The notes under the pieces are model-generated. The model was not told where the DNA came from. It did no database searches and worked only from the letters and a program-made list of their open reading frames with translations. Source: Roseateles toxinivorans (GTDB lineage: Bacteria > Pseudomonadota > Gammaproteobacteria > Burkholderiales > Burkholderiaceae_C). Taken from it: 64,000 nucleotides of DNA. The stretch lies in contig CAMDHE010000001.1 in assembly GCA_945898095.1 (NCBI GenBank), positions 61,512 to 125,511 on the forward strand, written 5' to 3'. Both the position numbers and the translations under genes were made by a program. Every line of letters starts with the position of its first letter. Positions within the stretch are counted from its first letter, which is position 1. This document shows positions 1-9,154 of the stretch, one piece after another.

Positions 1-221
1 TGCATAGCGCTATCTGTGCAATCTCGAAAACTTCCCACTGCCTTCCAGTTTCTTATTCTTCAACTTTTTAAGTTGGTAGTCATAGTAGAGCAGCCATTTT
101 TCTGTGGACAAGTCTATTTTCTTCAATCTTGACAAGTACTTGCATGACCGAAAAGCCTGTGTGCCAGACCCTCTTGCTGCTGTCCGCGAAACGCTAACAA
201 GTTCTGAAAAGTTGCTTTGCC

Positions 222-258
222 TGTGGATAAGCATGTAGTTGTAAAAAATTTATCCACA
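222..258. promoter_or_regulatory. Two consensus DnaA boxes in opposite orientation (TGTGGATAA 222-230, TTATCCACA 250-258) in AT-rich DNA; relaxed box TGTGGACAA at 113-121
   Basis: Exact 9-mers read from the sequence; flanked by AT-rich tracts (about 240-330). Confidence 0.5.
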
Positions 259-415
259 ACTTTGTGCCTTGACAAAAAAAGTCAATCAAATGTGCAAATT
301 TTTAAAAAATCTGAACAAATTCGGGGAAAACACGAGGACTGATTGATTGAAATCGTCGATAAAGTGACGGTTTTATGACGTCAACCGGCCTATCAAATCC
401 GCCAGAAGGAAATGA

Positions 416-1558
416 ATGATGAAAGATTTACAAACGAAATTTCTTGCGTTGGCAGTCAGCCTGATTGTTGCTGCTTGCGGAGGCGGCAGCACGGCCAACA
501 TCACGCCACTGACCAAAATCACAGCTGTCAAGGTCTTCGGCGACAGCCTGGCTGACTCGGGAACATTCGGTTTCAAGTTCACCGTTCAGGCGGTCGACGG
601 CCAGATATACCCCGAACGCGTGGCCGCCACTTACGGCCTCAGCTTGTGTAATTTCTATGTCTTCACCGGGACCACGTTCGCTGCCAACCCGAAGGCTGGA
701 TGCACCAACTATGCCATTGGCGGCGCGGTGATCAATAATTCCAGTCCGGTCAACCCACTCGGGATTCCAATTCAATTTGCCAACGCCGTTGCCGCAGGCA
801 ACTATGCGGCAACCGATCTTGCCTTGATCGATGGCGGCGGTAACGATGCTGCCGACCTGGTGGGGGCTTATCTGAAAGCTCCTTACGACGGCGGTGCCAG
901 CTTGGCCGCGCTGTTGGGTACCAAGCTGACACCAACGCAAGTTGGCACAGCTTTAGGAGGCGGCGCAGCGGGCATCGCCGCCGGTGGCGTCACTTATATG
1001 CAGGCGCTAGCGGATTATTTTTCCAACAGCATCAAGAGCAATGTGATTGGCAAGGGCGCAATGCAAGTCGCCATCCTGAACGTGCCGGGCATCACGAATA
1101 CCCCGCGCTTCCAGATGGTGCTGGATGGCATTGCTGCAGCCTATGGTGGTGGCACGGCGGGTGCTGCAGCAAGAGCGCAGTCAGATGCTTTGTTCAAGAG
1201 CTGGGTGGTTGCCTTCAACACACAGTTGAGTGCGAACTTTGCGAGCGAATCGAAGGTGGTGATCATTGATTTTTATACGGCCTTCAACGACCAAATTGCC
1301 GCGCCGGCGCAGTTCAGTTTAAGCAACGTCAAGACACCTGCCTGTCCGGTCGTTGGTTTGGGTTCGGATGGTCTGCCGGTTTACTCATTCCCAACCTGCA
1401 CTTCTGCCAGTTTGTCAGCCGCGATAACACCGGGGTCAACCGACCCCAATTGGTGGAAATCCTATGGCTTTGCTGACAGCTTTCACCCGACGCCCTATGG
1501 CCATCAACTGGTCGCTCAGCTGATTTCCAAATCCTTGGCCATCAAGGGCTGGCTGTAA
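416..1558 (+). CDS. GDSL/SGNH-family lipase/esterase, predicted lipoprotein
   Basis: Lipobox-like N-terminus LIVAAC-GGGS; block I VFGDSLADSG; C-terminal DSFHPTPYGHQ; AGAAGGA Shine-Dalgarno (SD). Confidence 0.85.
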   Translation: MMKDLQTKFLALAVSLIVAACGGGSTANITPLTKITAVKVFGDSLADSGTFGFKFTVQAVDGQIYPERVAATYGLSLCNFYVFTGTTFAANPKAGCTNYAIGGAVINNSSPVNPLGIPIQFANAVAAGNYAATDLALIDGGGNDAADLVGAYLKAPYDGGASLAALLGTKLTPTQVGTALGGGAAGIAAGGVTYMQALADYFSNSIKSNVIGKGAMQVAILNVPGITNTPRFQMVLDGIAAAYGGGTAGAAARAQSDALFKSWVVAFNTQLSANFASESKVVIIDFYTAFNDQIAAPAQFSLSNVKTPACPVVGLGSDGLPVYSFPTCTSASLSAAITPGSTDPNWWKSYGFADSFHPTPYGHQLVAQLISKSLAIKGWL

Positions 1559-1579
1559 AGCCAAGTTAAAGGAATACAT

Positions 1580-2248
1580 ATGAAAAACAACCTTCTTTGC
1601 ATCGCTGTTCTAACCCTCATCAGCACAGGCGCGGCACAGGCCCAATCAGCCGGCAGCTTTACCTTGCGCGGCGGTGCCACCTTGATCGCTCCACAGGTAT
1701 CGAGTGGCGATCTGAGCAGCCCCAGCTTTGCCGGCACCAAGATCAATGTGCTTGCTGCCAGCCAGGTCAGCGGCGGCATCAACTACATGCTGACCGACAA
1801 CATCGCGGTTGATTTGCCTCTGGGCATCCCATTCAAGCATCAGATCATCGGTGCCGGTGCAATCGACAACACCGGCAAGCTGGCCGATGTCGACGCCTTG
1901 CCAGTCACAATGTTGCTTCAGTACAAGGCAGGTTCGCCGACCAGCGACTTGCGCCCTTTTGTCGGCGTTGGTTTGACGATGGCGAAATTCTCCAACACAC
2001 GCAGCACGGCAGCCTTGACCGGCTTGACGGGCGGTACGCCAACGACACCGACAACGATGTCGATGAAGGATGCCAACGGTTCGACCTACCAACTCGGTGT
2101 TGCCGCCAGGTTGGGCGGACGCTGGACGCTGGATGTTTCAGCCACCAAGGTGATGTTGAAGACGATCGGCAAATTGTCGACCGGCCAGAGCATTGGGGTG
2201 ACCTTGAATCCGGTGGCATTTTCAGCCGGCCTCGGTTACACCTTCTGA
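1580..2248 (+). CDS. OmpW-family outer membrane protein
   Basis: Signal peptide; beta-barrel pattern; YMLTDNIAVDLPLGIPFKHQI and LRPFVGVGLTMAKFSNT typical of OmpW; C-terminal aromatic F. Confidence 0.85.
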   Translation: MKNNLLCIAVLTLISTGAAQAQSAGSFTLRGGATLIAPQVSSGDLSSPSFAGTKINVLAASQVSGGINYMLTDNIAVDLPLGIPFKHQIIGAGAIDNTGKLADVDALPVTMLLQYKAGSPTSDLRPFVGVGLTMAKFSNTRSTAALTGLTGGTPTTPTTMSMKDANGSTYQLGVAARLGGRWTLDVSATKVMLKTIGKLSTGQSIGVTLNPVAFSAGLGYTF

Positions 2249-2253
2249 CAGAC

Positions 2254-2290
2254 CACAAGTGTCGGCATCAATCGATGCCGACCACCTTGT
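2254..2290. terminator. Hairpin between convergent ompW-like and queE genes (possible bidirectional terminator)
   Basis: Perfect 9-bp stem GTCGGCATC/GATGCCGAC (2261-2269/2274-2282) with outer CACAAG/CTTGTG; no strong T-run. Confidence 0.45.
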
Positions 2291-2912
2291 GCATCTGAAT
2301 CGACAAGCGCCATTGCGGATGTTCCATGCAATAGGCGGCGGCTTCGCGGCGATGCTGAGTTCTCAGCACGCTGTCGAGGGGCTGTAAAAAGAAATGCTCG
2401 AAGGCCAGTTGTTCAAAACGTTCAGGCTTGGCCAGGAGCTGCGGGAAAACCAGTTTCAACTCATTCCCATGAGTCAGCACCAGCTCGGCATCAGCTTTCG
2501 GGCTGACGCAGATCCAGTCCAGCCCGACCGGCGCGGGCTGCGTGCCATTGGTTTCAACCGCGATCTCGAAGCCTTTGGCATGCAATGCGTCGATCAATGC
2601 CGAGTCGATCTGCAGCAACGGCTCACCGCCGGTGCAGACGACATAAGGCCGACCTAATTGCCCTTGGCTGTCCGACGGCCACAGCGCTGCGATCGCTCCG
2701 GCCAGTGATTTGGCATCAGCAAATTTGCCGCCTCCCTGTCCGTCGACACCGACAAAATCGGTATCGCAAAAACTGCAGACAGCTTCCGCGCGGTCCTGTT
2801 CGCGGCCGCTCCAGAGGTTGCAACCGGCGAAGCGGCAGAACACCGCCGCCCGTCCGGCTTGTGCGCCTTCGCCTTGCAGGGTGTAAAAAATTTCCTTGAC
2901 AGAATAAGTCAT
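2268..2912 (-). CDS. queE: 7-carboxy-7-deazaguanine synthase (radical SAM)
   Basis: MTYSVKEIFYTLQGEGAQAGRAAVFCRFAGCNLW...CSFCDTDFVG; radical SAM CX13-14CXXC pattern typical of QueE; start trimmed to MTYSV because the longer ORF overlaps queD. Confidence 0.93.
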   Translation of the reverse strand: MTYSVKEIFYTLQGEGAQAGRAAVFCRFAGCNLWSGREQDRAEAVCSFCDTDFVGVDGQGGGKFADAKSLAGAIAALWPSDSQGQLGRPYVVCTGGEPLLQIDSALIDALHAKGFEIAVETNGTQPAPVGLDWICVSPKADAELVLTHGNELKLVFPQLLAKPERFEQLAFEHFFLQPLDSVLRTQHRREAAAYCMEHPQWRLSIQMHKVVGID

Positions 2913-2920
2913 CTTTGGCC

Positions 2921-4027
2921 TTAAACCGGGATCACTGGCCCATCGGTGTTTTCGCTCACTATCGCTCCACATCCCCGTGTTTCGTAAATATCTATGCGAT
3001 CGAGCGGGGGCAGCACCCGCCGCGCCTTGGCCAGCACCCAGGCCGCCAGGCTGGCATTGTCGCCATCAATCAGGTCGGCGATCTCGTACAGCGGTCGATG
3101 GTCGATCGCCTTGAAGATCGGATCGAACAGGGTTTTGACATCGCCGAAGTCGACTGTCCAGCCCATCAATTGGTCGAGCGCTGCGCTCAGATGCAGGCGC
3201 AAGGTGTAGGTGTGCCCGTGGACGCCGCCGAGCAGATTGCCTGCCGGCGCATGCTTGAGCATTGTCGCGCTATCCAGCGTCAACTCCTTCCAGATGCGGT
3301 AACGGCTGCCGTCGTAATTGGCGCCGCAGCTGCCGGTCTCGTACACGGTGATCCACGACAGTTCGGGCAGTTGGGGTTGCAATCTTTGCCACAGCCAGGA
3401 CGACATCAGCTCGCTGGTCGGGTTCTCAAGACCTTCGATTTCGTTCAGGCAATGGTAGTTGAGCAGGATCTGCAGCGGCGCCCAGATCTCGTCGAGATGG
3501 TCATAGTCGATGCTGATGTCGCGCTCGCCAAGGTCCTGATTCGCGTGGATGATGACCTCGAAACCATGGCCATGCATGCGGCCGCATTTATGCCCCAGCG
3601 GCACATTGGGCAGTTGGTGAGCGGCCTGGAAGCGGTAGCGCCGCCAGACATGGGCCATGCCATCGGCGTCGAGATCGACGCCTGAATGCTGGGTACTCTG
3701 CACGCCGACCTGCTGGATGCCCGGCACTTCAAACTCGGTCTCGAGGCGCTGACGGATCCAGCGCGCGATGTTCTCGTCGGTCGGTTGTTCGATCTGGTGG
3801 TTCAGCAACGCATGGTCGAGCGGCGCCACGCAGACTTCCAGGCGCCGTCGCAACTCCTCGACTTCAGCACCGGGGAATGGTGCCCAGTCTTGCGGCAGCA
3901 TTGCGCGCACGGTGGTGAAGTAGCTGTGGCCATGCAGATCGCGGCTGCGATGACCGGGCGGCAGCGCAGGGATCTGGCAGGCCGATTCGAAGCCGCATGA
4001 GGCAGCATAAATTGTCTGGGTATGCAT
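2921..4027 (-). CDS. queD: 6-carboxytetrahydropterin synthase-like protein with three PTPS-like modules
   Basis: Three HGH modules: LHGHSY, RMHGHGF (canonical AAHQLPNVPLGHKCGRMHGH), GGVHGHTY; repeated YETGSCGA/YETRGCGA; adjacent to queE. Confidence 0.88.
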   Translation of the reverse strand: MHTQTIYAASCGFESACQIPALPPGHRSRDLHGHSYFTTVRAMLPQDWAPFPGAEVEELRRRLEVCVAPLDHALLNHQIEQPTDENIARWIRQRLETEFEVPGIQQVGVQSTQHSGVDLDADGMAHVWRRYRFQAAHQLPNVPLGHKCGRMHGHGFEVIIHANQDLGERDISIDYDHLDEIWAPLQILLNYHCLNEIEGLENPTSELMSSWLWQRLQPQLPELSWITVYETGSCGANYDGSRYRIWKELTLDSATMLKHAPAGNLLGGVHGHTYTLRLHLSAALDQLMGWTVDFGDVKTLFDPIFKAIDHRPLYEIADLIDGDNASLAAWVLAKARRVLPPLDRIDIYETRGCGAIVSENTDGPVIPV

Positions 4028-4045
4028 CAGTCAAAGCGCGCCGAT

Positions 4046-6289
4046 TCAGCGGCGGCCCCTTGTTTGCGAGAGTGGTTTCTTGCCCTTCAGATGGCGCTCG
4101 ATGCCGTCGTTGAGGCGGCCACGCAGGTCGACGACCGCCGCCAGATGGCCGTAAACGCCGGGGAAACGCAGATCCAGCCAGAGCCATAGGGTGCAGCTGC
4201 GCAGGGCCTGCTCCATCCGGTCGAGCCGGCTATGTTCGTCGACTTCCTGCAGGAACCAGGGCGCTCCGACTGAGCCGGTCAGCGCATGGCGACTGGCCCA
4301 GTCGAGATATTCCTGCACCTGCGAATCGGTGCGTGTGTCGACCGGCGCTTGGGCGTAGATGAAGCGCATCTTCAGCGACAGGCTGCCAGCTGCGCGGTCG
4401 AGGCGGTCGGCCAGCTCGAGCATCTGCTCCAGCTCAGCCACTTCGAAATGCGCATCGTCGAGGCGCAACTGGTCCATGAAAACATCGAGCACCGCGCGCA
4501 GCCGGCTCAGCCCCAGGCGCGAGGCGATCGTGTCGATATGCCACCAGTTCGGCGCCACCGCGGCCTTGAACTCGCGCGGAGCACGCGGCGATTTCGGCAA
4601 CAGCTCTTTCAAGGTTCTGGCCGCCGAGGGTTCGGCTTCGCGCAGCACGCCGACAAAGCCTTCATCATGCATGCCGTAGCGCCCGGCGCGCCCGGCAATC
4701 TGGTGCACCTCGGAGACGCTCAGTACGCGGTCTTCGAGACCATCGAACTTGGTCATGGTGCTGAACAGCACACGCCGGATCGGCAGATTCAAGCCCATCC
4801 CGATCGCATCGGTCGCTACCAGAATATGGCTCGCGCCCTGGGCAAAGCGCTCGGCTTCGCGCCGCCTCACTTCGGGCGGCAAGGCGCCATAGATCACCGA
4901 GACCGGATGACCGGCTGAATCGATCTGGTCGCGCAGCATCAGCACTTCGCGGCGGCTGAAAGCAACCACCGCATCGCCATGCTTGAGCATCGCGATCGGC
5001 ACTGCGGCCGGCAGCAATTGCACCTCCTGCTTGCGATCGAAATGCCGCACCGTGCAGCGCTCGCCGCACAGCCCCAGCAGGTTCTCGATCGCCGGCACCG
5101 CATAGGCCGAGCAGATGATGATCAGCTCGTTGGCCGGCACGGCCACGATCGCTTGCGTCCAGGCCCAGCCCCGGTACATGTCGAAGAGCATCTGCGCCTC
5201 GTCGATCACCGCCACATCGATCGCCTTGCTGGTGTTGACCATCTCGATCGTGCTCGAGACCACGCGCGCGGCCTCCGCCGGCACGTTTTCTTCGCCGGTC
5301 AGCAGCGAACAGGGCACGCCGCGCCCGACCAGGCGGTCGCGCCCCTCCAGGGCCAGCAAGCGCAGCGGCGCCAGATAAGCACCGTCATGGGCTTGCGCGA
5401 GCCGCTCGAAAGCCGCATGGGTCTTGCCGCTGTTCGGTGGGCCGACAAACAGCGTCACCGTGCGTTGCAAATGCCTTGCTGCCGGAAAGGTATCGGGGTA
5501 GCCCTGAAAGGCCAGTTCGCTGTTCAAGCCGGCCAGCATGTCGAGTTCGGCGACGCGATTTTCCCAACGATCCTGGGCCCGCGTACAGGCCGCTTTCAGC
5601 TCGGGGAAGGCCTGCGGCGTCGCGCATTCGACCTGCAATCGCGGCAGCAAGGATTCGAGATGTTCGACATGCCCGGAAGCGCTGCGCGCCAGCAGCAACT
5701 CCAGATGCTCGAGCAGTTCCTGGGCCTGTGCAAAAGCCGGTGCCGGCCCGACCGCGGCTTGTAGCGCTGCGAGGTCGCCATTGCGATAGAAATCCCAGAT
5801 GGCCGCATCGTCGACGGCGACGCGGAAAGCGATTGCCAACTGCCAACCCGGCTGCGACAGCTGCAAGGTATGGCTGCACAAACGTTGCCAGACCTTGCCC
5901 GCACGCGTCAGCCCGAGCGTTTCCAATTGAGCGCTGCGTTCTTGCATCAGCGCACGCACGGTCGGTGCGTTGCCCACCGCGTCGAGGTGGACCAAGGCGT
6001 TTGCCATCAAGCGGGGTTCGATCCAGCGGCTCGGGCGTGAGCCGGCGACGGCTTTTTGCAGCAGGATCAAACCTTGCTGATCGAGCTGATCTTCCTTGCC
6101 CTGTTCACCGGCAAAGTCGACCGGTGTGGTCACCTGCGGCAACTGGTAGGCGGACTGCCTGATGCGCAGCAATTGTTCGGGCCCGATGTCGGCCGGCATG
6201 CGGCTCTGATGGCGGGAAATGGGCAACGTCGGCGACGCTGCGACTGTCTTGATGATATGGGGCACCTTGAGAGTTGACCACAGGTTCAT
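4046..6289 (-). CDS. SUV3-like DExH RNA helicase
   Basis: LFVGPPNSGKTHAAFERL Walker A; VIDEAQMLFDMYRGWAWTQAI (SUV3-type motif II region); IGMGLNLPIRRVLF; QIAGRAGRYG motif VI; start ambiguous (MNLWSTLKV chosen). Confidence 0.85.
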   Translation of the reverse strand: MNLWSTLKVPHIIKTVAASPTLPISRHQSRMPADIGPEQLLRIRQSAYQLPQVTTPVDFAGEQGKEDQLDQQGLILLQKAVAGSRPSRWIEPRLMANALVHLDAVGNAPTVRALMQERSAQLETLGLTRAGKVWQRLCSHTLQLSQPGWQLAIAFRVAVDDAAIWDFYRNGDLAALQAAVGPAPAFAQAQELLEHLELLLARSASGHVEHLESLLPRLQVECATPQAFPELKAACTRAQDRWENRVAELDMLAGLNSELAFQGYPDTFPAARHLQRTVTLFVGPPNSGKTHAAFERLAQAHDGAYLAPLRLLALEGRDRLVGRGVPCSLLTGEENVPAEAARVVSSTIEMVNTSKAIDVAVIDEAQMLFDMYRGWAWTQAIVAVPANELIIICSAYAVPAIENLLGLCGERCTVRHFDRKQEVQLLPAAVPIAMLKHGDAVVAFSRREVLMLRDQIDSAGHPVSVIYGALPPEVRRREAERFAQGASHILVATDAIGMGLNLPIRRVLFSTMTKFDGLEDRVLSVSEVHQIAGRAGRYGMHDEGFVGVLREAEPSAARTLKELLPKSPRAPREFKAAVAPNWWHIDTIASRLGLSRLRAVLDVFMDQLRLDDAHFEVAELEQMLELADRLDRAAGSLSLKMRFIYAQAPVDTRTDSQVQEYLDWASRHALTGSVGAPWFLQEVDEHSRLDRMEQALRSCTLWLWLDLRFPGVYGHLAAVVDLRGRLNDGIERHLKGKKPLSQTRGRR

Positions 6290-6335
6290 GACCCGATCAA
6301 AACCTCTGGCTGCAGCTCGCGTTCTGCGGCAGATT

Positions 6336-7403
6336 TCAACCGACGCGATGGCCCTTTGCCGCATCGAACAGATGGGCGGCGGCGGCAGGCCAGTTCAGCA
6401 TCACCGGGTCGCCAACGCGCTGCATGACCTTGCCGGGCACGCGGGCAGTCAACAGGCCCAGCGCGGTCTCGACCTTGACATAGGTTTCCGGGCCGGTCGG
6501 CTCGAGCATGCTCAAGCGCCCTGCCAGGCAGCCCTGGTCGGACAGCGCGATGTCTTCGGGCCGGATGCCATAACTGAACGAGGTGCCGGAACTGGCGCTG
6601 ATCGCGGCGCTTTGGGTTTCATCCAGCGGCAACTGTTGTTGATGGCAAACCAGCCCAGCGCCGCTGCGCGAGGCTTCGATGAAGTTCATTGAGGGCGAGC
6701 CGATGAATTCGGCGACGAAACGGTTCGCCGGTCTTGCATAAATGTCGTCAGGCGAGCCGAGTTGCTGGACGCAGCCGTCCTTCATTACCGCAACCCGGTC
6801 GCCCAGCGTCATGGCCTCGACCTGATCATGGGTGACATAGACGGTTGTCGTCCTGGTGCGCTGGTGCAGCAGCTTGATTTCAGCGCGCATTTCAACTCTC
6901 AATTTGGCGTCGAGGTTGGACAGCGGCTCGTCGAAAAGGAAGAGCGAAGGGTCCCGCGCCAACGCCCGCCCCATCGCCACGCGCTGGCGCTGTCCACCTG
7001 ACAACTGACCCGGCTTGCGATCGAGTAAATGCGTGATCTGCAGCATCGCTGCGACCCGCTGCACCGCGGCTTCGCGCTGCGGCTTTGGCACTTTGCGCAT
7101 TTCCAGCGCGAAAGCAATGTTCCCGGCCACGCTCATGTTCGGATACAGCGCATAACTCTGGAACACCATCGCGATGTCGCGGTCGCGGCTGGGCAGGAAA
7201 GTGACATCGCGATCGGCCATATGGATGCTGCCCGAGCTTGGCGTTTCCAGCCCGGCGATCATGTTCAGCAGCGTGCTCTTGCCGCAACCCGAGGGGCCGA
7301 CCAGGATCAGGAATTCACCGGCCTCGACCTCGATGTCTATGCCCTTGAGCACTTCGACGGCGCCGAAGGTCTTGCGGATCTGGCGGATTGAAACTGCGCC
7401 CAT
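6336..7403 (-). CDS. Carbohydrate ABC transporter ATP-binding protein (MalK/UgpC type)
   Basis: [38 protein letters not shown]-terminal TOBE-like region. Confidence 0.95.
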   Translation of the reverse strand: MGAVSIRQIRKTFGAVEVLKGIDIEVEAGEFLILVGPSGCGKSTLLNMIAGLETPSSGSIHMADRDVTFLPSRDRDIAMVFQSYALYPNMSVAGNIAFALEMRKVPKPQREAAVQRVAAMLQITHLLDRKPGQLSGGQRQRVAMGRALARDPSLFLFDEPLSNLDAKLRVEMRAEIKLLHQRTRTTTVYVTHDQVEAMTLGDRVAVMKDGCVQQLGSPDDIYARPANRFVAEFIGSPSMNFIEASRSGAGLVCHQQQLPLDETQSAAISASSGTSFSYGIRPEDIALSDQGCLAGRLSMLEPTGPETYVKVETALGLLTARVPGKVMQRVGDPVMLNWPAAAAHLFDAAKGHRVG

Positions 7404-7409
7404 TGATGT

Positions 7410-8270
7410 TCAGCCCTTTACTGCGCCGGCTGTCAGGCCGCGCACAAAATATTTGCCTGCCAGCGCATAGACGATCAGCGTCGGCAGCGCTGCGATCATG
7501 GCGGCGGCCATGTCGACGTTGTATTCCTTCACCGAACTCGAGGTGTTGGCCAGATTGTTCAGGCCCACGGTGATTGGCTTGCTGTCGGCCCCCGAGAACA
7601 CCACGCCGTAGAGAAAATCGTTCCACACATTGGTGAATTGCCAGATCAGCGTGACGACCAGAATCGGTGCCGACAAGGGCAGCATGATGCGGGTGAAGAT
7701 CTGCCAGAACGAAGCGCCGTCGAGCGTGGCTGCCTTGACGAGTTCATTGGGCAGGCCGGCGTAGTAATTGCGGAAGAACAGCGTCGTCGAAGGAATGCCG
7801 GCGATCACATGGACGACGATCAAACCCCAGATCGAACTGGCCAGCCCGAACCAGCCGAGCACCTGACTCATCGGCAGCAGCACCACCTGCATCGGCATGA
7901 AGACACCGAACAACATCAGCGCGAACATCAACTCGCTGCCACGAAAACGCCATTGGGTCAGCACATAGCCGTTGACCGCGCCGATGGCAGTCGAGATTGC
8001 TACCGCCGGCAGCACCATCAAGACCGAGTTCATGAAGAAGGGCTGCAAACCGCCGCAATCGGTGCCGGTGCAAGCGCTTGACCAGGCCTTGGACCAGGCG
8101 GCGAAGCCGGGCTTGACCGGCAGCGCCACCAGGCTGCTGTTGCGGATCTCGTCCATGTCTTTGAGCGAGGCGCACAACATCACATAAAGCGGCGTCAAAA
8201 AGAACACCGCAAAGGCCAGCAGCAAGGCCAGCAGCAGCAAACGTTGCAGACCGAACCGGTGACGGGTCAT
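7410..8270 (-). CDS. Carbohydrate ABC transporter permease (MalG type)
   Basis: Multiple TM segments; EAA-like loop ELVKAATLDGASFWQIFTRIMLPLSAPI. Confidence 0.92.
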   Translation of the reverse strand: MTRHRFGLQRLLLLALLLAFAVFFLTPLYVMLCASLKDMDEIRNSSLVALPVKPGFAAWSKAWSSACTGTDCGGLQPFFMNSVLMVLPAVAISTAIGAVNGYVLTQWRFRGSELMFALMLFGVFMPMQVVLLPMSQVLGWFGLASSIWGLIVVHVIAGIPSTTLFFRNYYAGLPNELVKAATLDGASFWQIFTRIMLPLSAPILVVTLIWQFTNVWNDFLYGVVFSGADSKPITVGLNNLANTSSSVKEYNVDMAAAMIAALPTLIVYALAGKYFVRGLTAGAVKG

Positions 8271-9145
8271 TTCCGCACCCGTAATTCCGAATAAAGGTAG
8301 GGCACGACGATGGCCGCGACGGTGGCCAGCATGAAGGTCGCGCTGGCCGCGCCCAGACCGATCTGGCCGCGCGAAAACGCCATCGTGTACATATAGGTGG
8401 CCGGCATGTCGGTGGCGTAACCGGGGCCACCGGCGGTCAATGCCATCACCAGGTCGAAACTCTTGATCGCCAGATGGCTGACCACCATCAGCGTTGAAAA
8501 GAACACCGGCCGCAGGCTCGGAATGATGATGCGCCAGTAGATCAAGGGCAGGCTCGCACCATCGACCTGCGCGGCCTTGATGATGTTGTCATCGATGCTG
8601 CGCAGTCCGGCCAGAAACAGCGCCATCACGAAGCCTGCGCTTTGCCAGACGGCGGCGATCACCAGGCAGTAAATGGCTTTGTCAGGGTCAACCAGCCAGT
8701 CAAAGCTGAAGTCGCTGAAGCCCCATTGCTGCATCAGCAACTCGAAGCCGGTACCGGGGTTCAGGATCCATTTCCAGGCCGTGCCGGTGACGATGAAACT
8801 CAGCGCCATCGGATAGAGGTAAATCGTCCGCAGCAAGCCTTCAGCGCGCAGCTTCTGATCGAGCAAGATCGCCAGCAGCAGACCCAGACCCATGCCACCG
8901 CCGATGAACAAGGCACCGAAGATCAGCAAATTCTTCATCGCCACCCACCAGCGCTCGGACTCGAACAGCGCTGCATATTGCTGCAAGCCGGCGAACTCGT
9001 AGCTGGGCAGCATGCGTGAATCCGACAGCGACAGGTAGCCATTCCAAGCCATCAAGCCATAGATGAACAGGAAGGACAGCAAGAAGGTCGGCGCGATGAC
9101 AAGCCGCGGCAGCCACGGGCTGCGTGGCGGGTGATGAGGATGCAT
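8267..9145 (-). CDS. Carbohydrate ABC transporter permease (MalF type)
   Basis: EAA-like loop NIIKAAQVDGASLPLIYWRIIIPSLRPV; overlaps the next permease by ATGA. Confidence 0.92.
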   Translation of the reverse strand: MHPHHPPRSPWLPRLVIAPTFLLSFLFIYGLMAWNGYLSLSDSRMLPSYEFAGLQQYAALFESERWWVAMKNLLIFGALFIGGGMGLGLLLAILLDQKLRAEGLLRTIYLYPMALSFIVTGTAWKWILNPGTGFELLMQQWGFSDFSFDWLVDPDKAIYCLVIAAVWQSAGFVMALFLAGLRSIDDNIIKAAQVDGASLPLIYWRIIIPSLRPVFFSTLMVVSHLAIKSFDLVMALTAGGPGYATDMPATYMYTMAFSRGQIGLGAASATFMLATVAAIVVPYLYSELRVRK

Positions 9146-9154
9146 GGCGGGTGG

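Noticed and set aside
10-234. Minus-strand 74-aa ORF at the left edge
   Set aside because: No domain, no good RBS, and it overlaps the DnaA-box region; more likely non-coding.
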